From NCBI RefSeq assembly GCF_014168535.1, contig NZ_CP060007.1:1612001-1676000 (forward strand): a stretch of 64,000 nt of DNA, in the 5' to 3' direction. This document shows, piece after piece, positions 1-8,722 of the stretch (position 1 is its first letter; every line of letters begins with the position of its first letter). A program made the position numbers and the translations under genes. The stretch comes from Lacibacter sediminis. GTDB lineage: Bacteria; Bacteroidota; Bacteroidia; Chitinophagales; Chitinophagaceae. The notes beneath the pieces are model-generated. The model did no database searches. It had not been told where the DNA came from and worked only from the letters and a program-made list of their open reading frames with translations.

Positions 1-501
1 CACGTGACAGAAAGAACGGCTGCGAAAAAGGAATTTATGATCCTGTTTAATCAGTATCATTTATCAGTACTATATAAAAAGTTATGGGATGGCTGTACTG
101 ATAATGAAAAGTTTTTTCTGTTTGATTTGAGCAGGGATGGATTTATCAACCCGAAGGATGTTCAATTGGTTCACCAACTATTATTCAAAGGACTACTGGT
201 AAAGAGCGATCTTGGAACAGGCGGATTAAAAATGATCAGCGTCAGTTTTCGAAATTTTATCCTCGAAAAAAATGGAGATGCGGAAATTTCAAAACTGAAA
301 TCTGAATTTCATCAGCAGGGAACGTGGAGTAAGGTTCGCACGCCGGTACTCATTACCATCGCTGTTGTTTGCATATTTTTATTTATTACCCAGGAAGATC
401 TGATGCAGCGCATAGCGGCATTGATTCCAACATTGACTGCACTATTTGGATTAGGAGGACTTCTGTTAGGATCAAGATCAGCGGCAGGCAATGCGAAATG
501 A
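1..501 (+). CDS. C-terminal part of an unrecognised membrane protein (partial)
   Basis: The frame is open to the left edge, so this is probably the 3' end of a longer gene; the GTG at 4 is just an in-frame codon. About 165 residues are visible. The first ~90 look like a small helical, winged-helix-like domain (a run with FFLFDLSRDGF and LVHQLLFKGLLV). Two hydrophobic stretches follow near residues 113-130 (VLITIAVVCIFLFI) and 137-157 (a Leu/Gly-rich helix), and the protein ends shortly after the second. It may therefore be an anchored C-terminal domain of a larger protein. I do not recognise the family. Confidence 0.5.
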   Translation, partial: HVTERTAAKKEFMILFNQYHLSVLYKKLWDGCTDNEKFFLFDLSRDGFINPKDVQLVHQLLFKGLLVKSDLGTGGLKMISVSFRNFILEKNGDAEISKLKSEFHQQGTWSKVRTPVLITIAVVCIFLFITQEDLMQRIAALIPTLTALFGLGGLLLGSRSAAGNAK

Positions 502-520
502 ATGTATGGTTGATTATACG

Positions 521-546
521 AATGGGCTGGTTTTTGCCAGCCCATT
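521..546. terminator. Hairpin after the partial gene
   Basis: A perfect 10-bp stem, AATGGGCTGG / CCAGCCCATT, has a 6-nt loop (tttttg) and starts 19 nt after the stop codon. There is no long T run on either side, so it could be a weak terminator or an mRNA 3' end structure. The rest of the stretch up to 732 shows nothing else I can name. Confidence 0.5.
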
Positions 547-732
547 TGTAAATGATAGCCATCTGTTTCCAGGAACATTTGACACAATTATTTTCTGAAT
601 TTCTCAGGATAGTAGGAAAAGTTGACCATAAAATATTGCTGTAAAGCATTCTTGTTTTTAGTTATTGTAATAACCTAAACTTCGTCGGAATTTTTTAGTT
701 TATGATTTGATATAAATTGGAAAGAAGTTATC

Positions 733-2916
733 CTAATAAGTTATCGTCAATCCAGCACCTAACCCCATATCACTATCATAATGTGTAGAAAGAGAAATAT
801 ATTTCGTTAAGATATACCGTAGCCCCGCCATATACTCCTTATCGCTGTTCGCCATAAAATTGAAACGCAGCCTGCTGCTAACCGGGATGTCTTCTCTGCC
901 TAATTGTACACGCAGTTTTCCTTCAGTGTCTATCCTCGCATCTGCTCTTACCATCATGGGCAACGTGTATTGGAAACCGAAGCAAACAACTCCACGCTTA
1001 TCTTTTGTATTCAATTGCCCGAAAAGATTTTTCTCGACTTCGCCGTGTTTACGATAGCGCCAGTCGAAACCAACATAAGGCATCAGCCATTGGTTTCGAC
1101 CAATCAAACGACCGATGTGTAATTCATTTTCAAATCCTTTTTCGGAAGTTAACCCGAGTCGCCATTCGTTTTGTATCATCCAGCGTGTGTTGGAGTACAT
1201 GATCTCGCCGTCGCTGCCGGTACTTTCTAAGCCAACCTGTGCCGAGAAATACATTCTACGATCATCATGATAAACTTTCCGCAACGCTTTCTTCGGATCA
1301 GGTAATTGCGGATTAGGAGGTGTGTTTTCATAAGTAAAGATGCGACCCATTCCACTCATCATGTGATATAGAATATGACAATGAAAATACCAGTCGCCAT
1401 ATTTTTCTGAAGCATGAAATTCGATGGTGTCGGTTTCCATTGGCATAATATCAAGTACAGTTTTCAATGGGGAATAGTCACCTTGACCGTTTAGTGTGCG
1501 GAAAAAATGCCCATGTAAATGCATGGGGTGGCGCATCATTGAATTGTTGGTTAAAATAATCCGGATGTTCTCACCATGCTTGATGAGTATTTTATCTGAC
1601 TCAGAAATTGTTTTATTATCCATCGTCCACACATACCTTGTCATATTGCCGGTAAGTTCAAACTTCAATTCACGGAAGGGCACATCTGGTAAGGTTGTTT
1701 TCTTCGGTGCCTTCAACATGGCATAATTAAGTGTAACGATTGATTTGTTGCTGTCAACAATTTCAGGATACATCACCGTATTCATATCCATCTGTTGCAA
1801 ACTCATGTTCATATCCATGTCATTCATACTTCCATCCATATTCATCATGTCATTCATCATCTTCATGCCTTCAAAATATTTTAAACGGGGCATGGCACCT
1901 GCTGCATGCTTTGATCCGCTGCCTAGCCAGAGTGATGTGCTCCTGGTGCGGTCTTCTGATGTTGACAATAATTCATAACTGCCGTCTTCGGGTATTGTAA
2001 CGATTACATCATACGTTTCGGAAACACCCACAATAAAGCGATCTACTTCCACCGGCTCAACTTCTGCGCCGTCATTTGCAACAACACTCATTTTTCCGCC
2101 TGCAAACTGTACCCAGAAATAAGTTGATGAACTCCCGTTGATGATACGCAACCGAACTTTATCACCAGCTTTATACTGTTTTTTCTCTTCCGTTACATTT
2201 CCATTTGTGAAGAGTGCATCGTAATATACATCGCTCACATCCATAGCCAGCATGCGTTTCCATTCGTTCGTGATCTTTACGCCGAGTCTTTTTTCCTTCA
2301 ACGCCTGCAGGTAATCCTGTGTTGCTTTCTTTTTAATGGCATACCAATCGGTAGCATAGTGCAACGAACGTTCTACCTGGTTGGGATTTTCATTTGTCCA
2401 ATCGCTGAGCAGCACCACTTCTTCAGCTATAGCTTGTTTTTCTTTTTCATGAATAACAATTGCACCATACATGCCGCTTTGTTCCTGCAGCATAGTATGT
2501 GAATGATACCAATAGGTGCCATGTTGTACAATGGGAAAACGAAAAATATGTGTGCTGTGGTCTTTAATTGGTGCTGTTGTTAAGTACGGTACACCATCCT
2601 GTTCGTTCGGCAAGATCAAACCATGCCAGTGAATAGATGTTTCCATATGCATCTTGTTGTGCACATGAATTTCAGCCGTATCACCTTCTGTAAAATAAAG
2701 CGTTGGTGCCGGGATGGTTCCGTTAATGGCAACAGCTTTCGCTTTCTTGCCTGTGTAGTTAACAATTGTATCGGTTACATACAAGTGATAAACAATCTTG
2801 TTGCCGTGTCTTGTCATAAACGGCTCTTTTGCAGTTGTTGCTTTTTGCATGCCATGTTGTGCACTTGTTTGCATAACGAATAAGATAGCGGCAAAAAGAC
2901 TGTAGATCGGTTTCAT
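733..2916 (-). CDS. Multicopper oxidase (CopA-like) fused to a CopB-like outer-membrane domain
   Basis: This is a secreted copper oxidase of 727 aa. A signal peptide (residues 1-19, ending TSAQ) leads into cupredoxin domains. Copper ligands are visible: HWHG (96-99), YHSH (137-140), HPMHLHGH (463-470) and FHCHILYHMMSGM (511-523). A methionine- and aspartate-rich loop (about 351-382, repeated MNDM/MDMN) resembles the copper-binding insert of CopA/PcoA oxidases. Residues ~548-727 are a separate beta-rich region (FSAQVGLE, WMIQNEWRLGL, VCFGFQYTLPMM, final ITY) resembling the CopB/PcoB barrel. The likely role is periplasmic Cu(I) oxidation or detoxification. It follows the DUF3347 gene by 5 nt and is probably in one operon with it and the HMA gene at 3464. 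The fusion assignment is by motif and pattern only. Confidence 0.9.
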   Translation of the reverse strand: MKPIYSLFAAILFVMQTSAQHGMQKATTAKEPFMTRHGNKIVYHLYVTDTIVNYTGKKAKAVAINGTIPAPTLYFTEGDTAEIHVHNKMHMETSIHWHGLILPNEQDGVPYLTTAPIKDHSTHIFRFPIVQHGTYWYHSHTMLQEQSGMYGAIVIHEKEKQAIAEEVVLLSDWTNENPNQVERSLHYATDWYAIKKKATQDYLQALKEKRLGVKITNEWKRMLAMDVSDVYYDALFTNGNVTEEKKQYKAGDKVRLRIINGSSSTYFWVQFAGGKMSVVANDGAEVEPVEVDRFIVGVSETYDVIVTIPEDGSYELLSTSEDRTRSTSLWLGSGSKHAAGAMPRLKYFEGMKMMNDMMNMDGSMNDMDMNMSLQQMDMNTVMYPEIVDSNKSIVTLNYAMLKAPKKTTLPDVPFRELKFELTGNMTRYVWTMDNKTISESDKILIKHGENIRIILTNNSMMRHPMHLHGHFFRTLNGQGDYSPLKTVLDIMPMETDTIEFHASEKYGDWYFHCHILYHMMSGMGRIFTYENTPPNPQLPDPKKALRKVYHDDRRMYFSAQVGLESTGSDGEIMYSNTRWMIQNEWRLGLTSEKGFENELHIGRLIGRNQWLMPYVGFDWRYRKHGEVEKNLFGQLNTKDKRGVVCFGFQYTLPMMVRADARIDTEGKLRVQLGREDIPVSSRLRFNFMANSDKEYMAGLRYILTKYISLSTHYDSDMGLGAGLTITY

Positions 2917-2921
2917 GTTGC

Positions 2922-3410
2922 TTATTGTTTAATCGTTTCTTTTACGTTTCCACAGGTAAGCATTTTGTTTCCATAGTATGGATTTTTGATAGCTTTATCA
3001 GCACTTAACCAGTACGATTTTTTCATAGGACAGTAATCAACATAAATTTCTTTATCTGACATTGAGGTTGCTTTTGCCACACTGATCATATTGTTCGACA
3101 GAGAAGAAAATAGCTCCCGTTGTTTGCTAAGATCATTTGTTGCGTTAATGGCAGCAGCATCGGTCAACAGCTTTTGCCGGAATGGTTCAAACACTTTTAA
3201 TTCAGCAGCAGTAGCCGAGGAATTATCTACAGCTGCTACAGCTGTTTTAAATTCAGCGGCTGCAGAAGAAACTGTAGTACTGTTGCCGGCAACAAGCTCG
3301 TTTTTTATTTTGTAGTAAGCATTCAATACAGCATTAAGCGATTTGCTTTGTGCCGATGTTGCTGTTGTAAATAAAACTGCAAGAACAAAAAATAGAGATT
3401 TCATAATCAT
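2922..3410 (-). CDS. DUF3347 domain protein, secreted
   Basis: This 162-aa protein has a signal peptide (FFVLAVLFTTATSAQ). An Ala/Ser-rich helical domain (LNAVLNAYYKIKNELVAGN, later FEPFRQKLL) is followed by a C-terminal part with YVDYCPMKKSYWLS and YYGNKMLTCGNV. That is the usual DUF3347 layout, in which Met, Cys and Lys near YCPM are conserved. Family members accompany or are fused to CusB-type metal-efflux adaptors and copper oxidases, so a periplasmic copper-binding or transfer role is likely but unproven. M1 (3410) or M3 (3404) could be the start. It lies 53 nt after the HMA gene, with a hairpin between them. Confidence 0.8.
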   Translation of the reverse strand: MIMKSLFFVLAVLFTTATSAQSKSLNAVLNAYYKIKNELVAGNSTTVSSAAAEFKTAVAAVDNSSATAAELKVFEPFRQKLLTDAAAINATNDLSKQRELFSSLSNNMISVAKATSMSDKEIYVDYCPMKKSYWLSADKAIKNPYYGNKMLTCGNVKETIKQ

Positions 3411-3431
3411 ACAATTGTTGTGAAAGAAAGA

Positions 3432-3461
3432 AGTATAGCCGGTATGTTTACCAGCTATACT
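3432..3461 (-). terminator. Hairpin between HMA and DUF3347 genes
   Basis: A 13-bp stem with one mismatch (AGTATAGCCGGTA / TACCAGCTATACT) starts 2 nt after the HMA stop codon. Read on the minus strand it is followed by a pyrimidine-rich tail. It may act as a partial terminator or mRNA stabiliser that favours the HMA protein over the downstream oxidase. Confidence 0.55.
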
Positions 3462-3463
3462 GT

Positions 3464-3682
3464 TTACTGTTGCACAGGCTCAGCTTTATAGCCTGCTTCT
3501 GTTACTGCTTTAACGACGTCGCTGGTAGTTATAGCTTCATCTGTTTCAATACGAAGGATCTTGTCAGGATTCGTAATGTCTACCTCCCAATTATCCTTGC
3601 CTGCTACCTGATCAAGAAAAGGAGTTGCTTTTGCAATGCAACCTGAGCACTTAATGTTTGTTTTGAATGTTAATGCGTCCAT
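3464..3682 (-). CDS. Heavy-metal-associated (HMA) domain protein, CopZ-like
   Basis: A 72-aa single-domain protein with ferredoxin-like HMA length. The metal site is the CSGC motif in FKTNIKCSGCIAKA (residues 12-15). The rest fits the beta-alpha-beta-beta-alpha-beta pattern (VEVDI-like strand, VVKAVTEAGYKAE). The canonical GM before the cysteine loop is replaced by NI-K. There is no signal peptide, so it is probably a cytoplasmic Cu(I) chaperone delivering to the P-type ATPase at 5191. It is the first gene after the regulon promoter at 3742-3799, and DUF3347 and the oxidase follow it. Confidence 0.9.
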   Translation of the reverse strand: MDALTFKTNIKCSGCIAKATPFLDQVAGKDNWEVDITNPDKILRIETDEAITTSDVVKAVTEAGYKAEPVQQ

Positions 3683-3741
3683 CTTTCAAAAGTTTAATCG
3701 TTCAATCATATTGCCGGCTTAGTGCCGGTTTGTTTACGATG

Positions 3742-3799
3742 TAAAATTAGAAAGAGGAGGAGGGCTGCCCGTTACATAATAAGGAGGGGGATGTATATA
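3742..3799 (-). promoter_or_regulatory. Regulon promoter A (before HMA-DUF3347-oxidase)
   Basis: Read on the minus strand: TATATACA (3792-3799), 15 bp, TGTAAC (3771-3776), 21 bp, then a -7 box TAATTTTA (3742-3749). Transcription would start near 3735 and give a ~50-nt leader to the HMA gene. There is no TTTG -33 box at the usual place; the TGTAAC half site sits there instead, as at an activator-dependent promoter. It is one of nine promoters with identical spacing. Confidence 0.75.
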
Positions 3800-3825
3800 A
3801 TTTCGGGACGGAACCGAATACGGGC

Positions 3826-4401
3826 TTAGTCCGTGATCTTATCGAGAGGTTTGCGTTTGTTTTCTTTCAGTTGTTTGAAATGTGACGGCGTTAAGCCTGT
3901 TACTTTTTTAAACTGTTGCGAAAGATGTTGTGTGCTGCTGTAACCCATTTCAAAGGCAATTTCGCTGAGATTCTTTTCGTCGTACATCAGCAGTTCTTTT
4001 ACTTTTTCAATGCGTTGGAGAATGGCATACTTCTCAATGGTAATACCTTCTACCGATGAAAACAGGCTGCTGAGGTAATGGTAATCCATGCCGATCTTTT
4101 CTTCCAGCATGGCCGATAGTTTCAGGTTAAATTCATCGGCATCCTTGCCATGTATGAGCGATACAATAACCGTCTTAATGCGATCTACGATTTTCGCTTT
4201 CTTATCGTCCAGTAACTCAAAACCTTGCTGCTGCAGCATTGTCCGCAGTTTTTCCAGTTGCATTGCATCAGGCTCTTCATTCAGCTCCACCTGGCCCAAT
4301 TGAATATTTTTGTAGGAAAGCTGCAACTCATCAAATTGCTGCCTTACCACCATAACACAACGGTCGCACACCATGTTTTTTATATGCAGAATTGCTGACA
4401 T
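3826..4401 (-). CDS. HMA-AraC fusion transcriptional regulator 1
   Basis: The frame extends to 4434, but the ATG at 4401 gives a 191-aa protein that begins with the HMA fold, and a perfect -7 box (TATATTTG, 4409-4416) lies just upstream. Residues 1-70 are an HMA-like domain with KNMVCDRCVMVV (CxxC). A linker of ~30 residues leads to a C-terminal AraC-type double HTH (NLSEIAFEMGYSSTQHLSQQ, then F-K-K-V-T-GLTPSHFKQ). I infer a cytosolic metal, probably copper, sensor. The gene is transcribed away from a paralogue at 4547 with 145 bp between them. Its own promoter lacks the nine-site regulon motif, so it may be constitutive. Confidence 0.85.
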   Translation of the reverse strand: MSAILHIKNMVCDRCVMVVRQQFDELQLSYKNIQLGQVELNEEPDAMQLEKLRTMLQQQGFELLDDKKAKIVDRIKTVIVSLIHGKDADEFNLKLSAMLEEKIGMDYHYLSSLFSSVEGITIEKYAILQRIEKVKELLMYDEKNLSEIAFEMGYSSTQHLSQQFKKVTGLTPSHFKQLKENKRKPLDKITD

Positions 4402-4468
4402 TTCATTACAAATATAATCACAGAATGGGAACATACCAGCATCCGCCCTGCCAAGCAGAACAACAGAT

Positions 4469-4526
4469 TATATACATTTTACAGCAAATCATATAACAGT
4501 ACCCGCTGTTGTGTTTTTTTACTTTG
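4469..4526 (+). promoter_or_regulatory. Regulon promoter B (before HMA-AraC regulator 2)
   Basis: TATATACA (4469-4476), 15 bp, TATAAC (4492-4497), 21 bp, then TTACTTTG (4519-4526), one base off the TAnnTTTG -7 consensus. The ATG of regulator 2 is 20 nt downstream. The site implies autoregulation by an AraC-type protein. Confidence 0.75.
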
Positions 4527-4546
4527 TTGTACCAAATCAAAATGCT

Positions 4547-5098
4547 ATGCAACAAACAGTTTTTATCAAAGGGATGGTTTGCAACCGCTGCATTACCACC
4601 GTTACTCAGGAACTGCAACAACTGGGTATTGAACTGGATGAAGTAAACCTGGGCGAAGTAAAAATTGCGGTACATGCCCCCTTTACTGATTATGATGGGC
4701 TGAATAAAAAGCTGGCTCCGCTTGGGTTTAGTGTTTTGGAAAACAAGCGCAGCAAACTCGTAAAAGAGGTGAAGCAAATTGCAGCAGAAGTCTACTCGGG
4801 CGAGTTTGATTTTCCGCATCATTTTCGTTTTTCTGATCTGCTGGCGCAGAGATTGGAGAAAGAATATGACTTCATCAGTCAGCAATTCTCAGCTGAGGAA
4901 GGAACGACCATTGAGAAATTCGTCATTGATTACCGTATTGAAAAAATAAAGGAAATGCTGGTGTACACTTCGCTCACACTGGCTGATATTTCTTTTCAGC
5001 TGGGGTTCAGCAGCGTAGCACATTTGTCCCGTCAGTTTAAACAGCAAACAGGATTAAATCCATCTCATTTTAAAACAATGAGGCACAGCCGTGGCTAA
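4547..5098 (+). CDS. HMA-AraC fusion transcriptional regulator 2
   Basis: The open frame starts at 4511, but that codon lies upstream of the predicted -7 box. The ATG at 4547 gives 183 aa with the HMA fold at the very start. The N-terminus has [14 protein letters not shown], a canonical GMxCxxC metal loop. The C-terminus is an AraC-type HTH ([20 protein letters not shown], then TGLNPSHF). It parallels the divergent gene at 3826 throughout, so the two arose by duplication. It follows regulon promoter B and precedes the ATPase. It is the best candidate for the protein that binds the nine shared promoters, by inference from position and HTH class. Confidence 0.87.
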   Translation: MQQTVFIKGMVCNRCITTVTQELQQLGIELDEVNLGEVKIAVHAPFTDYDGLNKKLAPLGFSVLENKRSKLVKEVKQIAAEVYSGEFDFPHHFRFSDLLAQRLEKEYDFISQQFSAEEGTTIEKFVIDYRIEKIKEMLVYTSLTLADISFQLGFSSVAHLSRQFKQQTGLNPSHFKTMRHSRG

Positions 5099-5118
5099 GC
5101 ATTCTGCGCATGTGGAAT

Positions 5119-5176
5119 TATATACATCCCGGTACTAATAGTATAACAGCAAACGGGAGAACGCAAATTAACTTTG
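5119..5176 (+). promoter_or_regulatory. Regulon promoter C (before copper ATPase)
   Basis: TATATACA (5119-5126), 15 bp, TATAAC (5142-5147), 21 bp, then a perfect -7 box TAACTTTG (5169-5176). The predicted transcript starts around 5181, only ~10 nt before the ATG at 5191. This also shows that the upstream in-frame ATG at 5110 is not the start. Confidence 0.8.
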
Positions 5177-5190
5177 TACAAAGAAATTTT

Positions 5191-7461
5191 ATGAAACAGG
5201 AAACGCTCCATAAGAAATCAGCTTCTACAAAAACAAAAAGCACAACACTCGTGAAAGAAACATTCCCCGTGCTTGAAATGACTTGCGCAGCATGTGCGGT
5301 TAGTGTTGAGTCAATGCTGAAGTCAGTTGAAGGCGTTAAAGATGCAGGTGTAAATTTTGCCAACCAGGATGCATGGGTTGAATATGATCCTGCCGTTGCA
5401 ACGCCTGAACAATTCCAGGAAACCATCCGTTCAATTGGTTACGACATCATTATTGAGAAAGAAAATCAAGAAGAGATAAAAGAAGCTGCACAGCAAAAAC
5501 ATTATGAAGCAGTAAAGCAGCGTACGATCTGGTCTTCCATTTTATCACTGCCTATTGTTATTATCGGCATGTTCTTTATGGATATGCCGTATGGCAATTA
5601 TATTATGATGGCGCTTGCCACACCGGTTGTATTTTACTTTGGTCGTAGCTTTTTTGTGAATGCCTGGAAACAGGCAAGTCATGGAAAAGCGAACATGGAT
5701 ACATTGGTTGCATTGAGTACCGGGATTGCCTGGCTCTTTAGTGCGTTTAATACCTTCTTCCCCGAGTTCTGGCATGCACGTGGTTTGCATGCACATGTTT
5801 ATTTTGAAGCAGCAGCAGTAGTGATTGCATTTATATCGTTGGGAAAAATGCTGGAGGAAAAAGCAAAGTCAAATACATCATCTGCCATTAAAAAATTAAT
5901 GGGCCTTCAGCCAAAAACAGTTACGCTGATGCTGGAAGATGGACATACACAGGAATTACCTGTGAGCCAGGTGAAAAAGAATTTTGTTTTATTGGTAAAG
6001 CCGGGTGAAAAAATTCCGGTTGATGGTGAAGTTACAGGCGGCGAATCTTTTGTAGATGAGAGTATGATCACCGGTGAACCTATACCCGTTGAAAAGAATA
6101 CCGGGGATAAAGTATTTGCAGGTACCATTAACCAGAAGGGAAGCTTCCGCTTTCGTGCAGAAAAAGTTGGGGCTGAAACCTTGCTCTCACAAATTATTAA
6201 AATGGTGCAGGAAGCGCAGGGCAGCAAGGCACCCGTACAAAAACTCGTAGATAAAATTGCAGGCATCTTTGTGCCGATCGTCATTGGCATTTCTATTCTC
6301 ACGTTTATTGCCTGGATGTTGTTTGGTGGCGAAAATGCATTTACACATGCGCTGTTAACAGCTGTAACAGTATTGGTGATTGCTTGTCCTTGTGCACTCG
6401 GCTTAGCTACACCCACAGCTATTATGGTTGGTGTTGGTAAAGGTGCTGAGCATAACATTCTTATTAAAGATGCAGAAAGCCTTGAGCTTGCACACAAAGT
6501 GGATGCAATCATCCTCGATAAAACAGGTACTATCACAGAAGGTAAACCGGAAGTAAGTGATGTGCTGTTTGATCAAAGCGCCAGCATAGGAAAATTAAAA
6601 TCGATTTTATTAGCAATCGAAATGCAATCGGAACATCCGCTTGCTGAAGCGGTAGTACGTTTCCTCCAAAAAGAAAAAACAGCTCCCGTTTCGCTTGAAC
6701 AAATTGATAGTATTACTGGTAAAGGCGTTGCTGCACGTTATGATGGTAAGCAATATTTTGTGGGTAATGCCAGGTTGCTGCAGGAAAAAGCAATTAAAAT
6801 AGCCGAGCAGTTTGTAAAACGTACCAACGAACTGCAGGAACAGGCAAAAACTGTTGTAGCGTTTGCTGAAAATGACAAAGTAGTGGCTGTGATTGCTATT
6901 GCTGACAAGATCAAGGCAAGTTCAAAAACCGCAATTGAAACATTGCAGAAAAAGGGAATTGAAGTGTATATGCTTACCGGGGATAATAAACAAACGGCGG
7001 CAGCTATTGCCAAAGAAGTTGGATTAAAAGAATATAAAGCAGAAGTAATGCCTGCAGATAAAGCAGCTTTTGTGCAACTGTTACAGCAACAGGGAAAAGT
7101 GGTGGCAATGGTTGGTGATGGTATAAACGACAGTCATGCGTTGGCACAGGCCGATGTAAGTATTGCAATGGGTAAAGGAAGCGATATTGCAATGGATGTA
7201 GCAAAGATGACATTGATCACTTCTGATCTTAACAGTATTCCAAAGGCATTAAATCTATCGAGAAAAACAGTGAACACCATCAAACAGAATTTATTCTGGG
7301 CATTTATTTATAACCTCATTGGTATTCCTATTGCAGCGGGTGTATTGTATCCCGTCAACGGTTTCTTGCTTGATCCAATGATTGCAGGTGCTGCAATGGC
7401 ATTGAGTAGTGTAAGTGTTGTGAGTAACAGTCTCCGTTTAAAGTATTCATCGTTGTCGTAA
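5191..7461 (+). CDS. copA: Cu+-exporting P1B-type ATPase
   Basis: 756 aa from the ATG at 5191. It pumps Cu(I) from the cytoplasm at the expense of ATP. One N-terminal HMA domain carries [10 protein letters not shown] (Cys 32 and 35). Transmembrane helices follow, with an actuator domain ([12 protein letters not shown]) and the CPC metal-site helix ([12 protein letters not shown], Cys 399 and 401). The catalytic loop has DKTGTIT (phosphorylated Asp443), SEHPLAEA (His482-Pro483) and [12 protein letters not shown] (~641-652). The final TM pair and all P1B hallmarks are present, so it should be active. It sits 3' of its probable regulator and has its own regulon promoter. Copper rather than zinc is indicated by the CPC plus CxxC set and the neighbours. 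Confidence 0.96.
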   Translation: MKQETLHKKSASTKTKSTTLVKETFPVLEMTCAACAVSVESMLKSVEGVKDAGVNFANQDAWVEYDPAVATPEQFQETIRSIGYDIIIEKENQEEIKEAAQQKHYEAVKQRTIWSSILSLPIVIIGMFFMDMPYGNYIMMALATPVVFYFGRSFFVNAWKQASHGKANMDTLVALSTGIAWLFSAFNTFFPEFWHARGLHAHVYFEAAAVVIAFISLGKMLEEKAKSNTSSAIKKLMGLQPKTVTLMLEDGHTQELPVSQVKKNFVLLVKPGEKIPVDGEVTGGESFVDESMITGEPIPVEKNTGDKVFAGTINQKGSFRFRAEKVGAETLLSQIIKMVQEAQGSKAPVQKLVDKIAGIFVPIVIGISILTFIAWMLFGGENAFTHALLTAVTVLVIACPCALGLATPTAIMVGVGKGAEHNILIKDAESLELAHKVDAIILDKTGTITEGKPEVSDVLFDQSASIGKLKSILLAIEMQSEHPLAEAVVRFLQKEKTAPVSLEQIDSITGKGVAARYDGKQYFVGNARLLQEKAIKIAEQFVKRTNELQEQAKTVVAFAENDKVVAVIAIADKIKASSKTAIETLQKKGIEVYMLTGDNKQTAAAIAKEVGLKEYKAEVMPADKAAFVQLLQQQGKVVAMVGDGINDSHALAQADVSIAMGKGSDIAMDVAKMTLITSDLNSIPKALNLSRKTVNTIKQNLFWAFIYNLIGIPIAAGVLYPVNGFLLDPMIAGAAMALSSVSVVSNSLRLKYSSLS

Positions 7462-7547
7462 GGCAAAATAGAACTCTTTCTAATAATCAAACAGCGCTGT
7501 ATTATTCCCAGGCTGTCAAACAGAAGCTTTAATTCTGAAAAAACCAA

Positions 7548-8567
7548 ATGAGAAAAATGAAAGCTGTATTATTCAAATCAAAAGATATTCCTCTTGCAGT
7601 TTCTGAGGTGGCAAAGCCAACTCCCGGAAAAAACGAAGTGCTGATTCAATTACATTATGCTGCTTTGAATCATCGTGACATATGGATATGGAAAGAAAAA
7701 GTGCTTGACCAGGAGCTGATCCCCGGTTCTGACGGTAGTGGAGTTGTCGTTGCAGTTGGTGAAGAAGTCGATACTACGCTCATTGGAAAAGAGGTAGTGA
7801 TCAATCCCAGTATGTATTGGGGTGACGACAGCCGTTTCGCCGGTGAATCTTACGAGATATTGGGGAATCCCTCCAACGGAACATTTGCAGAGTATATAAA
7901 AATTGATGAATCGTTTGTGCATGAAAAGCCTGCTCATTTATCGTTAAAAGAAGCTGCTGCACTTCCCCTGGCTGCACTTACTGCTTACCGTGCATTGTTT
8001 ACAAAAGCAAAAATTACGGCTAATGATACTGTTTTAGTTACCGGTATTGGCGGAGGAGCTGCTTTGTTTTTATTACAAATGGCCATTGCAGCTGGCGCTT
8101 CGGTGTATGTAACGTCTTCATCCGAAAAAAAGATAAACCAGGCAATTCAATTAGGCGCAACCGGCGGCTTTAACTATAAAGATCCGGAGTGGACGCTCAA
8201 AGTAAAAAACACGATCGGTTCCTTTGATGTTATAGTTGACAGTGCGGGCGGCGACGGCTTTGCATTACTTACGGAGATTGCAGGCCAAGCTGCAAGAATT
8301 GTTCTGTTTGGGAGAACAGCAGGCGACATTAATCATCTTAAGCCATCCGTAATTTTTAATAAGCAGTTGTCGATAACGGGAACCATGATGGGCACCCATG
8401 AAGAATTTAAAGCAATGCTTAGCTATTATTCTGAACATAATTTAAAACCGGTGGTCGATAAAGCGTTCCAGCTTAATGAAATAAATGATGCTGCGGCTTA
8501 CATGAAATCCGGAGAACATTTTGGCAAGATCATCTTTTCAATAATCTCATTTCAAAATAAAGCGTAA
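7548..8567 (+). CDS. Zinc-less MDR alcohol dehydrogenase / quinone oxidoreductase-like
   Basis: 339 aa of the medium-chain dehydrogenase/reductase family. The N-terminal GroES-like domain has NEVLIQLHYAALNHRDIW and PGSDGSGVV. The Rossmann part has the dinucleotide-binding TGIGGGAALF and later DVIVDSAGGDGF. The cysteines of the structural zinc lobe are absent, as in the quinone-oxidoreductase branch. The likely reaction is NADPH-dependent reduction of a quinone or enal; the substrate is unknown. ATG 7548 or ATG 7557 (MKAVLF) may be the start. I found no regulon site; a weak -7-like TAATTCTG lies at 7530. A strong terminator follows at 8624. Confidence 0.85.
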   Translation: MRKMKAVLFKSKDIPLAVSEVAKPTPGKNEVLIQLHYAALNHRDIWIWKEKVLDQELIPGSDGSGVVVAVGEEVDTTLIGKEVVINPSMYWGDDSRFAGESYEILGNPSNGTFAEYIKIDESFVHEKPAHLSLKEAAALPLAALTAYRALFTKAKITANDTVLVTGIGGGAALFLLQMAIAAGASVYVTSSSEKKINQAIQLGATGGFNYKDPEWTLKVKNTIGSFDVIVDSAGGDGFALLTEIAGQAARIVLFGRTAGDINHLKPSVIFNKQLSITGTMMGTHEEFKAMLSYYSEHNLKPVVDKAFQLNEINDAAAYMKSGEHFGKIIFSIISFQNKA

Positions 8568-8623
8568 GTAGTATGAAAGGTTAAAGAATATGGCAAGTTG
8601 ATAGGTTTTGTGATTTTTAATTT

Positions 8624-8650
8624 AGCCCTGCAGAATGCGGGGCTTTTTTA
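8624..8650 (+). terminator. Rho-independent terminator after the dehydrogenase
   Basis: A 9-bp stem AGCCCTGCA / TGCGGGGCT with one G-T pair and a gaa loop is followed by six Ts. It ends the dehydrogenase transcript just before regulon promoter D. Confidence 0.85.
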
Positions 8651-8664
8651 TTAATCGGTTTAAT

Positions 8665-8722
8665 TATATACAATATCCTGCCTATAGTGCAACGAAAACA
8701 CTTCTTTGCCATTGTAGCTTTG
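8665..8722 (+). promoter_or_regulatory. Regulon promoter D
   Basis: TATATACA (8665-8672), 15 bp, TGCAAC (8688-8693), 21 bp, then a perfect -7 box TAGCTTTG (8715-8722). The spacing is identical to the other sites, but the next good gene (9021) is ~290 nt away, so the transcript has a long leader. Confidence 0.75.

Noticed and set aside
4409..4466. Possible regulon site on the minus strand before HMA-AraC regulator 1
   Set aside because: The -7 box is perfect, but the expected half-site positions (4438-4443 and 4459-4466) do not match the motif.
5110..5190. Upstream in-frame ATG of the copper ATPase
   Set aside because: It lies upstream of the shared half sites and the -7 box, so it would not be in the transcript. 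ATG 5191 is preferred.
7480..7537. Possible tenth regulon site before the dehydrogenase
   Set aside because: A -7-like TAATTCTG is present at 7530, but the bases at the positions of the two half sites do not match.
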